A stretch of DNA of 64,000 bases from Protea cynaroides (GCA_028583415.1 CM053266.1:37505758-37569757), one strand, 5' to 3'. Shown: positions 12,541 through 24,511, counted from the stretch's first letter. Notes: generated by a model from the letters alone, not told the origin. Translations and numbers: made by a program.

Positions 12541-12599
12541 CCTTCTCAGGAGGAAAATACAACAACAACAAAGCCTTATCCCCTTCTCAGGAGGAAAAT
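12541..12599 (-). mobile_element. 23-bp LINE tail with 18-bp target duplication
   Basis: The 18-mer CCTTCTCAGGAGGAAAAT occurs at 12,541-12,558 and 12,582-12,599. Between them lie 23 bases beginning ACAACAACAACAAAGCC, the reverse complement of the 3' terminus of RTE LINEs such as the one at 10,681. This reads as an almost complete 5' truncation on insertion. Confidence 0.75.
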
Positions 12600-12836
12600 G
12601 GTAAGGAGAAATAGAATTTGATAATAAGTAAACACATGAACAAAATGTAAATCCCATCTACGTACTAGATCGGTAAGTAAAAGAACTTTGTAAGTCAACA
12701 AAAAACCCATATTGCCATACCATCAAATTTTCAAGAGATCAATCCTTTCAAGAAAACGCTGAAGGAAGAATGTCCGCTAAACTATAAAACCATACGAACA
12801 TTTCATAATTTAACAAAAAGAAAACAAGTTTATGAC

Positions 12837-12904
12837 CTGACTGTTTGATCAGTGTGAATCCCAACAAGAAGAAAATCTCCAAGCCCTCGAGCAAGTCTCA
12901 GTAT
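12837..12904 (-). CDS. PECT1: Ethanolamine-phosphate cytidylyltransferase, internal exon 4 of 5 seen
   Basis: A 68-nt exon, 22 codons plus two bases, reading ILRLARGLGDFLLVGIHTDQ and then TV. It starts after TATAG and ends TCAG before GTCATA. It continues the HxGH-bearing domain of the previous exon, and its last two bases join the single base of the next exon to give serine. The intron to the next exon is 2,475 bp and contains LINE sequence. Confidence 0.9.
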
Positions 12905-13014
12905 CTATACACAAGGTGATAACAAACAATCAATGAATATAACTTAGTTTTTCTTCTTGGGAGGGGAGTTCAGAAGGGAGTAAACCAATTGCACATAATA
13001 TATAAAAATTACCA

Positions 13015-13048
13015 CCAGCAGCAGCAGCAGCAACAACAACAACAACAT
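13015..13048. repeat. CAG/CAA trinucleotide repeat
   Basis: Runs of CAG followed by CAA within the PECT1 intron. Simple sequence; no coding role seen. Confidence 0.8.
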
Positions 13049-13370
13049 AATCGCCACCATTGTAATAATAAGACAATCAAATTTAAAAAGTGAAAATGGT
13101 TGTGCTCTTTTTTTAAGTGTGCCAAGTTATATAAATCCCGTGAGGGTGACCTTGATACAGGTTCCACATTGTCATGGTCAAAGTATTGGGATGGCCGTGA
13201 CACTTGCAGAGGCAAGCGTGGGTGTGCATCTTGGCTCGATGATGGCCTTTGTCCTTGCACGGATGTAGGCCAAGGCACTGCATCATCATGTTGGCGTTAT
13301 GGAAGAAGACCTTTTTTTTTTTTTTTGGGGGGGGGGGAGGGATTGATGTCTACTGCTAAAAAACGGAACA

Positions 13371-13476
13371 ATTGCTTAAGAGCTACCTTTGAGCTTTGAG
13401 GAAGGGTGGCGTGGCTCACCCTCATTGCTTAAGAGCTACCTTTGAGCTTTGAGGAAGGGTGGCGTGGCTCACCCTC
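13371..13476. repeat. Perfect 53-bp tandem duplication
   Basis: The 53-base unit beginning ATTGCTTAAGAGCTACC and ending GGCTCACCCTC occurs at 13,371-13,423 and again at 13,424-13,476 without change, so it is recent. It follows a T/G homopolymer run at 13,312-13,337. The surrounding intron sequence (13,100-13,600) is unrecognised. Confidence 0.9.
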
Positions 13477-14326
13477 CTTGGTGTTGTTGCCTTGGACATG
13501 GCATCATGGCTTACCACTGTAAGGCATTCTGTGCGGAGTTGGCATGGCCACACATGCATCAATAGCATTCATGATAGCCTAAGATAGCCTTCTAAGAGGA
13601 AATTCATGAGGTTTTATAGGGTCAATGTTAGGAGCTGGCAGCCATATTCCTAATAGGATTATTAAGTTCTCCTTTGCAAAATGGTTGGAAGGATGTAAAC
13701 GAATGGAGTCTTCAAATAATCAGCAACAACAACCCATTATAATTGCATTTCTTCAAAAAATTTGTGGACACAATTATAGTATGATCAGAACCCTATCCAC
13801 TCTACAAGGGATACAGAAAGCAGTATTATTTTTTTCTTCACGTTTTTTTCTCAATAAGAACCCCTAACCCAAGAAGAAAAAAAAGAAAGGGAAAGGAAAA
13901 AGAAATATATGAGCACAACATATTTGGGGATGGGATTGTCTTTGCCCCAAGGCTGGTTCGTAGATCTTTTTAATCGTAATATCTCTGGTATTCCATGAGT
14001 AAATAGTTTAACGATATTTGATATCCAATTACTTCATTTTCTCCCAGATCAAGACTGTTCAAAGCTGAGAAACTCCAGTTTATCAAGTAGCTAGTCTGAA
14101 TGGCCAACTTTCCTTGGTTCTTTAAAGTTTAACCAAGGACATCATCCTTGAGAATGATCAATGTAGGTACTTTAAAAGGCAAATAAATAACTTCTCTCAT
14201 TTATCAAAATTAGATGTTTAGAATAAAAGAAAAATGAAGAAAAGAGTTGCATTAAAAATTACTAACTACTAAATCTTGAATAAATAACAATAAAGTTCTT
14301 CAATGGCCATTGGGTAAAGAATATAC

Positions 14327-14398
14327 CTCCACATGTCCAGCATGAAAAAGATCAAAAGCTCCATCTATATAAACTATACGAGCATCAGGTCCTGGTCC
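14327..14398 (-). CDS. PECT1: Ethanolamine-phosphate cytidylyltransferase, internal exon 3 of 5 seen
   Basis: Exactly 24 codons, phase 0 at both ends, beginning GPGPDARIVYIDGAFDLF and ending HAGHVE. HAGH is the HxGH nucleotide-binding motif of the second cytidylyltransferase domain. It lies between a GCAG acceptor and a GTATAT donor. The 9.6-kb intron upstream (14,399-23,998) is the largest seen in this gene. Confidence 0.92.
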
Positions 14399-14620
14399 CT
14401 GCAACCATAGACACGAAACATAACAAGATAATTTGGTGGGAACATGGATGTCAGGTCCTGACATAAAAAAGATGATATAACATAATTATATAATTCACAA
14501 GTGATGTAAAATTTCTATAAGAGAAGCTGGACTACAAGGGGGACATAATATCAACCTGCATATTTAACATATGCATTTCCCATCAATAACATAAAAGAGC
14601 GGGGACTAGAGAGAAGACAG

Positions 14621-14621
<1 letters not shown>

Positions 14622-14667
<46 letters not shown>
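14622..14667. repeat. (CT)n microsatellite
   Basis: About 22 uninterrupted CT dinucleotides in the large PECT1 intron. Confidence 0.95.
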
Positions 14668-14668
<1 letters not shown>

Positions 14669-14754
14669 GATCAGAAACTTCAAAAGATGGTACTTTTCTT
14701 CAAGGACATAATTACATCTAGAACACCAAAGAACTGCAAAAAACCTATACAAGC

Positions 14755-15480
14755 ATTACAACAACAACGTACCAGAACTCAACTCAACTAAGCATTTACT
14801 AACTTAATGGGGGCAGGTACATTGATCCTGTTTCACCATTCAACTCTATTCAAATCCGTACCTGTAGTCATAAGAAAATCTATAACTTCTTATTTATAGG
14901 AAGGATTCTGATCACCTCACCTGCATGTCCTTACCACTCTTCTAAAGTAATTTTAGTCTTTCCCCTTGTTCTTTAGACCCTCCAACCTGAATCATACCAA
15001 TCCTTACCAGTACATTTAAAGGTCTTCATTTTAGATGTCAATGCCACCTCAAATAGCTTCCTCCCAACTTCTCATAGCTCCTGCCATATCACTTCTATTG
15101 TGCTTCCTTCTTGTATTATTTCTAGTTACACCACTTATCCATCTCCACATCATCATCCAAACTACACAAATTTTGTTTATATGTTCTTCTTCACCTCCCA
15201 ACAGTCAGATTCCTACATCATTGCTGGTATTATAACTGTCAAATAAAATTTATCCTTTGATATTAATGATATGCATCGATCACACAAAACTCCAGAAGCA
15301 CCTCCTCTTCATCCACCCAACTCTAATTCTATGTGCAACATCATGCTCTATTTCTCCTCCATCATTCGTGATTGAACATTAGAAATTATCACTTCGATGT
15401 ATCTCCATAAATTCTATTTCAGTTCGGCATATCCTATAAACTTTTGATTCCAGCACACATCTTTATAATTCTAACTTCAA
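14755..15480 (-). mobile_element. Second degraded RTE LINE 3' fragment
   Basis: The minus strand carries the RTE C-terminal layout seen at 10,900-11,600 (basic 'GRPK' stretch followed by KDMQ, about 14,920-15,000), and a short ACAACAAC tail near 14,758. The frame is heavily broken. Assignment rests on collinearity with the better copy at 10,681-11,980. Confidence 0.55.
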
Positions 15481-15797
15481 AAAAAAAAAAAAAAAAAGTA
15501 CTAGAAAAACCTTCAAATACTTAGGGATATTAAAAAAAATTAAAACAAAAAGGAATCCCAATTGGCAGAAAAACTTTTCGTATCTACCCAACAATCACTT
15601 CGATGTATCTCCATAAATTCTATTTCAGTTCGGCATATCCTATAAACTTTTGGTTCCAGCACATATCTTCATACTACTTACTAATTTTGAAAAAAAAAAG
15701 TACTAGAAAAACCATCAGATAGATACCTAGGATATTAAAAAAAATAAAACAAAAAGGAATCCCAATTGGTAGAAAAACTTTTCATACCTACCCAACA
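15388..15797. repeat. Tandem duplication, 206-bp period
   Basis: The unit starting ATCACTTCGATGTATCTCC at 15,388 repeats at 15,594, including the poly-A run, TACTAGAAAAACC and CCCAATTGG. Copies differ by a few bases and by poly-A length. Confidence 0.9.
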
Positions 15798-15799
15798 AA

Positions 15800-17569
15800 T
15801 TCTTTACATGCCATAGCACAATCAAATGAATAACTGGCAATATCAGTACAAGTTCTGGGGAAACTCTGTAACTCTAAAAAATACCTTCTAACACGCTTCA
15901 TAATCTCACTTTATACTCCAAAAGAACTTTTGGGCCATGTTGTAAATAGTTTATCCATCAACCCGGAGCAAGTTGAATGCATACCACATTGTGAAAATGT
16001 GATCTACGGCAAAGCATTTTTGAAAGGCCTAAGCAGCCAATTACCTTTCTTGTTAGGGAACCTAGATGACTAGATCTAAAATACGGAAAATGGAAGCAAG
16101 GAATGGTTGGAAATGAGGGAGAAAAGGAAGAAAAATAGGGGAAATGATAGGAAAGTAGGGAAAATAGGGAAGAAGAAGAAAAAGGAAGCAATAGCACTAT
16201 CACTGCCACCATCACAGCCAGCACCATAACAGCAGCAGCAGCATAAGGAGGAGAAGAAGGAAGCAACAGCACTGCCATTGCCACCATTGCAGCCAGAATC
16301 ATAGCAACAGAAGTAGTGTGAGAAGAAGAAGGTAGAACAAGATGGAAGGAGGAGGGTGAGGTAGGGGAGAAGAAGCAGCAGTACCAGTGGCAGCAGCATC
16401 AGTCACCACCGAAGAAGAGGAAGATTGCAGCCACCACTTTTACTACTATAAAAGAAGGAGAAGGAGACAGAGGAGGATGAGGAAGGGAGTGTACCTGTTC
16501 CAGACTTCCAGTGCTGACACCATAGCATCGAAAACAGTCGCCACTGATGACTGCTACTCGTCGAAAGAGCCAAGCTGATATTTATTTGGTAAAATGTCTC
16601 ATTTATAAATAGGTCCAATTGTATAATGTATACCCACATTTGCAACCTAAGTTATTTATAAATAGGTCCTTTCATATACCCATATCTGCAACTAAGTTAT
16701 TTATAAATAGATCATTTTGTATAAATAGGTCATTTTGTATACCCATATTTGCAACTAAGTTAAGATACATATTTTTACATTACTTATAAACCCTTCTTCA
16801 AATTTATAATTAATTAAATATTTTACATTATACATAAGGCCCTTACCCCTACTAGCATCACCTTAGCACCAAGATGCCCTGCCACCACTTTGGCTCACCT
16901 AGTTGCCACGACAACGATGAATATGACCACACCTAAGAAGAAATAACAATGTAAAAACAACTGAGCTGCAGATTCTTGATGAATGCACATATATAACCTG
17001 TACACTAAATGCCACCCTTTGTGTTGTAAATTATATAAGGTCAAAATTTTATTAAAAAATACAAGAATATCTCCTCATTAGCTTCTCCATTCTATTCACA
17101 ACGACATAGTTACTAATAGAAGATACATTATATTAATAGGGAAACTGGAGAAAGCACTTTGAATCATAGCAACTCTCCCTCCTGTCCCATAAATAGATTA
17201 TGTTCCAGCCTCCAATCTTCTTTCCCTAAGATTGGATCCCGCAGTGGTAGATCTAGGACAAGCCCCAATGGGGAATGGCAAATAAATTAGAAAGGATCTG
17301 ACCTATTGCACATTGAAGCCTCTTCGTGCCTTCCACCAACAACTACTCATACAAATCCACTCCTGTTAGCATGCTTCAAGAAAGAATCATTCTCAATCAA
17401 TAAAAAGATTGTTACCACATTGAATCATACTTAAGCAATGAACAGAGTTAGGTACTATGATATAACAGAAAGCAATTAGTCGTTCCTGTAGGGCTGTACC
17501 CACTGAGCATCCTCTTAAGGTTCTATAAGTTTGAGGAAAAGGTTCAAATTTTTCTTTTAAGATGACTAA
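15800..17569. other. PECT1 intron sequence with low-complexity blocks
   Basis: 16,080-16,480 is GA- and GCA/CCA-rich, with an imperfect duplication of a CACTGCCACCAT-type unit; apparent Ser/Leu- or Ala-rich reading frames are by-products. 16,602-16,762 holds about three copies of an AT-rich unit ending GCAACTAAGTTA. No gene recognised. Confidence 0.5.
16602..16762. repeat. AT-rich tandem repeat, ~3 copies
   Basis: Repeats of TTTATAAATAGGTC followed by TATACCCATATTTGCAACTA, period roughly 45-60 bp with internal deletions. Confidence 0.75.
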
Positions 17570-19365
17570 GGCTGTCTTTGGATCCATTTTTATTTCTGTT
17601 TTTATTTCAAGTTTTTGTTTTTAAAGGGGTTTGGTATCATTTTGGGTGCTATTTATGAAAAACAAAAATAACAATACAGCCTCTTTTTGATTTTTGGCCA
17701 CAATCTCTTTTTGGCTATTTTTGCGCATGTGTTTAATGAACATGTGTTTTAATAAGGGTAAAATAGTAAAATTAATATTTTTTTATAACATTTGCTCTAA
17801 CCCCTCTCTCTCCCTCTCACCGACTTTGGTCGCCATCTGTCCTCTGGCTGATTGTTGGTCAGAAATTTATTTTTTCCGCAAAACTTCATCTATTTCAATT
17901 GAGCCTCCATCGTTGTTCCGATCGCTATCCATCCTCCTTCAATCTTAGCCGACAGAAATTCTCCACTGATTAATTTCATCATTTTCTCCATCACCATCGG
18001 CAGGTCCTTCTCACTCAGTTTCTGATCATCGATGGCAGCGACATCATTTTGTTTATCAATCTGATCGCAGTAGCAGATCCTTCTCATTTCCAAATTTGAT
18101 CAGTTGGTCAATTTTTTCTTAAATCTCCGGATCTCCAATCATTGTTACAGCTCTGCAATTCCTTAAGGATCTCTGATTGTCATCGCAATTTATCTAAATC
18201 AAATTCCAGCATTTGAGGAGTGCGGTTTAGCTAAGCTTTGGAAAGTGCTGAATGGTTTCGACAGTGATTTATTTATGTTGGAAAGTGGAGAGAAAACCTA
18301 TGTTGTTTACAGAGGGAAGCCAGGTGAAGGAAACAATTATATTATTGGAGTTGGAATGAGTTCGTTTGGCCTTATGTAGAATTCTGTTGTTTTGGGATTG
18401 ACATCTGTTGTCATGGAAAAATTCTGCAAGAAATTGGGTTCTTGGAGCGCCATTAGCAGTCATGTACATTGTTCCTTATGTGATGATAGCTATACATCTA
18501 CAGGCTTTAGGACTTGGTCAAGGTTTAGTGATTGTGACCCCACAGGTAATGGTATGAAAACAAAAACAAAAAAAAAACATGCCGAGATGGTAAAAGTTAT
18601 AGCATAGGCCTGATTATAATCCACCAGAATTCATGAGAACAAACAGAACCTTAAGAAACTTAAGGACCAAAGGTACAAAGAAGAAACAGCCTCCAAAAGG
18701 AGGAGAGAAGAGAGGTGAGGACTGACAGAGAGGATCCTAATTTCTCAGCATTTTATTCCATGAAGCAAAGGTGAGTGGGTGGTTGAGGCTTTTTTCCAGT
18801 TTTTTACAGATGAGAGAGAGAGAGAGGAGAGATCCCACTTTTTGAAAGGGAAAAAAAAATTATCAAATGGACATAGCCAGTTTACCAGAACAATCTCTCT
18901 CGTCAGCCTAACAATGGAATCTTCAGCTGTGTTCATGTCAAGGGCTTTCATGCCAGGAACACTACCAATCATTCCAATGCTCTTGAGGGCCTGAGGTGCT
19001 TCACTCCAATAGCACCGAAGGGACTGTCATGACCACAAGAGCTCACAACCACCTTTGATTCCATTACATTAGGATGCATACATGACTGCATGTCGTGGTT
19101 CATCGAAACCAGAGCCCAGTTCACAACCACACGAAATTTTGTTTCGATCGGATAAGGGTTTCACAAGATATCATGGCTTGAAAATTTTGCAACATGAAGT
19201 AATAAAAATAAATTGTTATTCTTAATAGAATACCAAATCTATTTCTCATTCTACAATCTATTTTTTATTGTAGCTACAAAACAACATTTTATTTTTTATC
19301 AAAAATGATTTTCAAAAATGAATTTTGATAAATAGATAAAAAAATAAATGGATCCAAAGAGAGCC
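17570..19365. mobile_element. Harbinger/Tourist-like non-autonomous element, 1.8 kb
   Basis: Ends read GGCTGTCTTTGGATCCATTT and, reverse-complemented, GGCTCTCTTTGGATCCATTT. They are flanked by the trinucleotide TAA on both sides (17,567-17,569 and 19,366-19,368), the PIF/Harbinger pattern. No transposase is visible. The interior carries a thiamine thiazole synthase gene fragment and further possible captured sequence around 18,200-18,600. It lies in the PECT1 intron. Confidence 0.7.
18886..19130 (-). pseudogene. Thiamine thiazole synthase (THI1/THI4) gene fragment
   Basis: The minus strand reads VVTNWALVSMNHD near 19,128 down to 19,090. A degraded middle still contains VVVSSCGHD. After a frame change it reads GSVPGMKALDMNTAED and then VRLTREIV. 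These are signature stretches of plant THI1, which makes the thiazole half of thiamine in plastids. The similarity stops at a GT donor (18,885-18,884), so an exon boundary with intron sequence was copied. The frame shift and missing remainder make it a pseudogene. Confidence 0.72.
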
Positions 19366-20803
19366 TAAGTAAACACTTCAATTTGGAGAGTTTAAGCCTT
19401 GTGGAATACCGAGCAATAGTATTTTTTTCCCTTTTATAACCAAAGAAGTAATCAGCCCTTTTTTTCAGTAGAAAGAATCTAACATCATAACATAGAGCAT
19501 GTCAGCATATAGCCATGAATTGCATCCCAAGTAATTTTTCTCCAGTGCAGTACAATTACTAAAATTCATGCAGACATAATAACATTGACATTATAATACT
19601 GCTCAAAATTTGTACAACTTGCCTAGCCTCCAGAAATGAAGCCAATTGATGCAGCTAATTCAATAGATGGACCATTAACATCTTCACTCAACTTTACTCA
19701 AAGGTCTGTTTTTGCTTATTCATATACAGCTATTGGCGTGATATTGCACAAATCATGTCCTATCAATCAATCTTCTTACATTGATAGTTTGACCAAGTAC
19801 CCATATAGACTTGTTCTCTACAGAGCAGAGGAACTCTAATTATAAGCAATATAAGGCAACAATAACACTGTTGTAATATTAATATTTGTGATCCTAAGAG
19901 AAGTTATTTATCTCACTCAGGACAGATACTGAGCCCTTGAATTATTCCACAATAGAAGCATTGAATTTGTTCTTTGTTTGTTGCCTGAATATGTGATTCC
20001 ATCAAATCACTGATCTAATAGAAGTCCACTCTTGACGGCTTATTTACCCCAATGGACCATACCTTGGACAAATTTTCTGTTGGCAGTCATTTGAGATGTG
20101 CAGCAGCAAATAAACAAAGCTAACACTTGCAAGAGATTTGACAGCAGTACATTCTAAATGCAAAAGGTATGCAAAAATGTTAATAGGCTTACAGTAGCTT
20201 TGATCCCACCGAGCCAAGTCCATCCTGCATGAATGTTAAGATTTGATGCAGGCAATTTTTACTCAATGCCAAAGCTTAAGAGAAGATATACTGTAATAAA
20301 GATGGGAAAGCACGAAGAGTGAAGAGAGGCTGTCCCTATAAAATATACTTTCTTTAAAAGAACTGTTTGTTGGAGAAAAATGCAGTTTTTTAGACAGCAC
20401 AAAGCCCTGATGCAATATTATATGTAGGAAATGTTTGAATTTGACATTGAAGCATGTACTGATGTACGCAGATATTGTGAATTTAGACCAAAATTAGTTA
20501 TTACACTCACCGCACACAATTGGATCATGTAATCTTCTTTATGCTGTCCTGGGTTGCAAATCCCTGCTTTGGGATCCCTATGGACCCACCCTGGACAATA
20601 AAAGATGTAAATCCAGAAATAATGCAATACCCTTTTAGGCAAGCAAACAGTAGCTGGGATAATTCTGGAATTAGAATTTAAGGAGCAACGACAGATTTGG
20701 AAGAGAATATGAAGGATACACTAAGAATAAGTTTAAAAAGGAGCGGCATAAGCACAATTCTGTAATGAAATTAATTGATACGTGGGGGAGAAGGGGTTAT
20801 CTT
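19366..20803. other. PECT1 intron sequence, no gene recognised
   Basis: AT-rich sequence without recognisable coding similarity, apart from the exon-like segment at 20,511-20,590 listed separately. Confidence 0.4.
20511..20590 (-). other. Exon-like 80-bp segment in the large PECT1 intron
   Basis: On the gene strand, a pyrimidine-rich acceptor ending TTGTCCAG precedes 80 bases that end GTGTGCG before a strong donor GTGAGTG. The segment is GC-richer than its surroundings. Both neighbouring exons are phase 0, so including 80 nt would shift the frame; read in phase it meets a TGA near its end. It could be a cassette exon that lowers expression, or chance. I recognise no protein family. Confidence 0.3.
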
Positions 20804-21187
20804 TGTTAGCATAATCAAGATCAGCATTGATTACGCTAGTTTTATTTATTATTTTTAGCTTTATTTATTACCGATATTGCTAAGTTTATTTGTAACCAAC
20901 ACTGCTTTGACTTAATCAAAACAGTGTGGGCTAGTTTCTAGGACTAGGACTCCTATTAGTATTTGGACTTCTATTTAAACTAGGAGTTTATTGTTTATTG
21001 TTTTCCGTTTTCAGCTAGGACTCTGACTTGTAGAGTCCTAAATCCTAGCTAGTAGTTATTTGCTAGATTCTATAAATATAACTACAAGGAGGAGCAGACT
21101 ACCGATCTGCTGTTCTCTCTCTTTTTCTGTTATGCGCATTCCTATTTCCTTGCTGGTTTGTTAGTTAAGTAATTTATTTTTCTAACA
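20804..21187 (+). repeat. 5' LTR of the copia-type element
   Basis: 384 bp, with a TATAAATATAA promoter-like box near 21,073. About 10% differences from the 3' LTR, so the insertion is not recent. Confidence 0.75.
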
Positions 21188-21537
21188 TGGTATCAAAGCC
21201 TATCGATTAACCCTTTTTTCCTTTTTTTTCTTGGTTTTGATCGTCTCAAAAAGATCTCCTCTAACTGGTCACAACAACCTATGCTGCCTATTGATACTAT
21301 GATTTGTTGCTACTATTAAGGTACTGCTCCTAACATCCCTACTGGAAAAAAAAAATTGCTATCAATTTTTTTTTGCTTATTACCTACCGCAATCTCAATC
21401 TGGATCTAATTCCAGTTTTTTTGCTATCAATTTATTTTTGCTACTACCACCACTACTACCTTTTGCTGCTATATATTGCTACTACTACTACCTCTTCTAC
21501 TGCTACTCCTGCTGTCCCTTAATTATTTTTTTTATCA

Positions 21538-22618
21538 ATGGCTGCTTCTACATCTACTCCAGTCCAAGGTACTCATACTCATACTCATACTCCAATACAG
21601 ATTACTACCATCAAACTGAATGGTGTTCCTAATTACCTATTATGGGCCCAAGCCGTCGAAGCCTTCATTTGTTCTCAGGGTAAATTAAATTATATCACTG
21701 AAGATCCTCCATCTATTGATTCTAAATCATCTGCTAATATTGCTGCCCATGATGAATGGATGTGTGAATCTTCCATTCTCCAAATTTGGCTGTGGAATAG
21801 TATTGATCCTACTATTGCTTCCAATGTTATGTTCCATAGCACCGCCAAGAATGTATGGGACAATCTACAAGAAAGCTACAGTCAAGAAAAGAATATATCA
21901 CGCCTTTATGAGTTATATGAGCTGTTTTCCTTTTCATAAGGTGACCGCACGCTTACTAAGTACTACAGCCATTACAAGGGCATCATTGAAGAATTACAGG
22001 TCCATCAACCTTCAACTACCAATCTTGTACTACAGAAGGCACAACACAGTGAGTTTTTGTTGCTAAATTTATGGCTGGTCTCTATCCTGACTACCACTAA
22101 GGGAAACTTCTAATAGAGAAAAAGGTTCCTAATCTTCCAGGGACTTTTTCCCGTCTTCAACGCTTGGTTCCTACTCCAAAAGGTGACAATTTTGCTGCTC
22201 CCAATGATTCATCTGCTCTATAGGTTGGCCGTGGCCGCCCTTCTGATAGGGATCGTGGCTATGGCCGAGGACGTGGCGTGGCTCTAGTAGTTCCTTTACT
22301 AACAAGTCTTCTCGCTATTGCACCATCTATGGGAAGACTAATCATTATGTTGATACTTGTTGGGCCAAACATGGCGCCCTGAATGGGTTGATTCCTTGGT
22401 TGACTCAACTAACTCTGACTCTACTGATCCTGCACCTACTGACACCATTTGCACCTATTCTGGCTCCTACACCTGCGTCATCAGAATCGACTTCAGGGAT
22501 TCCATCTCATGGGTTTGACCAATTACTTCGCCGCATTCGACTACTTGAGGAAGCTGGTTCTTCTTCGAATACTACCTTAGCCATCGCCACACCTCCACAC
22601 CAAAATAAAGATTGGTGA
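21538..22618 (+). pseudogene. Copia-type Gag, broken
   Basis: Starts MAASTSTPVQGTH. It carries the UBN2/Retrotran_gag wording KLNGVPNYLLWAQAVEAF, IASNVMFHSTAKNVWD and LYELYELFSF, then frame changes and stops after 21,939. A knuckle at 22,319-22,360 has C-T-I-Y-x4-H-x4-C, the second Cys being replaced. A further frame continues to 22,618. No pol follows. Confidence 0.75.
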
Positions 22619-22639
22619 GGGACTTAACTATTTTCAAGC

Positions 22640-23025
22640 TGTAGCATTCACATCCCCCAGCTAATCTCGATTACGCTAATTTTATTTATTATTTTTATCT
22701 TTATTTATTACTGACATTGCTAAGTTTATTTGTAACCAACACTGCTTTGACTTAGTCAAAACAGCGTGGGCTAGTTTCTAGGACTAGGACTCCTATTAGT
22801 ATTTGGACTTCTATTTAGACTAGGAATTTACTTTATTGTTTTATGTTTTCAATTAGGACTCTGGCTTGTAGAGTCCTAGATCCTAGCTAGTAGTTATTTG
22901 CTAGATCGTATAAATATAACAACTACAAGGAGGAGCAGACTACCGATCTGCTCTCTCTCTTTTTCTGTTATGCGCACTCCTATTTCCTTGCTGGTTTGTT
23001 AGTTAGGTAATTTATTTTTATAAAT
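22640..23025 (+). repeat. 3' LTR of the copia-type element
   Basis: Collinear with the 5' LTR from GATTACGCTA onward. The first ~25 bases and the end (TTTATAAAT instead of TCTAACA) are altered. Confidence 0.7.
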
Positions 23026-23998
23026 GTCTTCAACCTCTCGAGAAACAAGAAGCAGAAACCAGAATTGCTTTCCAGTGAGAGAACTCTCACCTCTGGGCTC
23101 CAAACACACTGAAATTCTAGGAGGAGCTTCCTAAACTACAGTCCTCTTGAATCCAACCAACAAGAATTTAAAACATCAAGCAGAAAATTAATTAAAATTT
23201 TCTGAAACAAGGTCTGGTGATAAGAACTGGCTCAGACCTAAAGCTTGGTGTGTAAGTCACAGCAGGGAGAGTTGTTGGGGATGAAACTCTAGGGTGTGGG
23301 ATGCCCTTAGGTAGTGAACTGATACCCCAAATCTCAGCTCAAACAGATTTGTGTCGATGGAGTTCCAGTGTCGCCCCAAACCAGCAATGTCATTCAACAG
23401 AAAGGAGAAAATACAGAGCAGAAATAAAGACAGAACTTGTAGGGAAAGAACAAGGAAGGAAATAGAATAACTGAGAAAAAGAAGGAATGCAAATAAGAAT
23501 ACCTGAGAAGGAATTCAAAGTTGCACGATAAGGAGAGGAGACGATAAGGAGAGGAGAGAGAAAGCAATCACCTATCAGTACTTGCGCAACAGCAGCACAT
23601 GTTCTCAGAATAACCATTCATTCCATTCCCAAAATCCACCATTAACAGGGGGGTATTGTTTATATATATAATGTAAAAAAAAACCTTAAACAAACTAAAC
23701 AACTGTAGCTGCTATGATAGACTCCTATCCATCCTCTAAAACTGGAAACAAAACTCAGCCTGACTCTATCTCCTAGTCTCCCACAATTCTAACTACAGGA
23801 ATAAAACAATAGATATAAATGACAAGACTACCCAAATAACAAAGGAAACCCCTAACTACCTTATTTATTTGGGAAAACATCAATGGGAAAGAAACCAGCA
23901 ATCAATTTTATATTAACTATAAAATATCAGCATAATTACTGAAATTTATTTTAGCTCGACTCCTAGGAATCAGATCACATTGAACATTAAGTGAGTAC
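23026..23998. other. PECT1 intron sequence, nothing recognised
   Basis: Includes a 17-bp tandem duplication of GATAAGGAGAGGAGA type (23,527-23,560). No coding similarity found. Confidence 0.4.
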
Positions 23999-24177
23999 CT
24001 TTCCATTTGAGAACTGAACAATCCTACGAGAGGTTGGCAAGAAATGAGTTATTCGAGTTCCACCAGATCCACCATCTTCAAATTTTTGGCTGTGTCCATG
24101 GCTGAATTGCCTTTGCAAGGAAGAATGATTATGGCTGTCACTAACTGACCTTTCTCTCACACAGAGAAGCATACGAC
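23999..24177 (-). CDS. PECT1: Ethanolamine-phosphate cytidylyltransferase, internal exon 2 of 5 seen
   Basis: 179 nt. It starts after GACAG with two bases completing a glycine codon. It encodes the linker between the two catalytic domains: RMLLCVRERSVSDSHNHSSL, then RQFSHGHSQKFEDGGSGGTR and HFLPTSRRIVQFSNGK. It ends on a full AAG codon before GTACTC. The Ser/His/Gly-rich linker is characteristic of plant PECT1. Confidence 0.92.
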
Positions 24178-24511
24178 CTGTCCACATTGAAATTTACAAA
24201 ATTACAACTTAGCACCAAGAGCAGGACTCACAAACTTCAAATCTGACTCTTGTGGTTAAGGAAAGCCTTATCAAATTTTAAGTCTCTGAATTGTCCACTG
24301 AACTTTCTTCCCGAAATGCCAAAAAACAAAAACGGATGCTATTATATTGTATCTTCAAGCTTAACACTGTGTTTGTTAAAAGAAAAATTCTTTAAATAAT
24401 ACCATCAGACCTAGTACCTCAAAATTAGCACCTTAAAGAACCTCAGTCTGATATTCCTCATCAAAACCTGAAGAAAAAGAAATTTGCAAGAAAGTAGGAC
24501 AGGATTTATAC

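Larger units (their letters stand above)
20804..23025 (+). mobile_element. Ty1/copia-type gag-only element
   Basis: LTRs at 20,804-21,187 and about 22,640-23,025 begin TGTTAGC/TGTAGC and share GGGCTAGTTTCTAGGACTAG and TATAAATATAAC. A TGGTATCAAAGCC primer site follows the 5' LTR (21,188-21,200). Flanks ATCTT and GTCTT are close to a 5-bp duplication. The interior is only 1.45 kb with a copia-type gag and no protease, integrase or RT, so movement would need a partner. It lies antisense in the PECT1 intron. Confidence 0.8.

Noticed and set aside
14622..14667. Regular short repeats as a CRISPR-like array
   Set aside because: Simple dinucleotide repeat in plant DNA; no spacer structure anywhere in the window.
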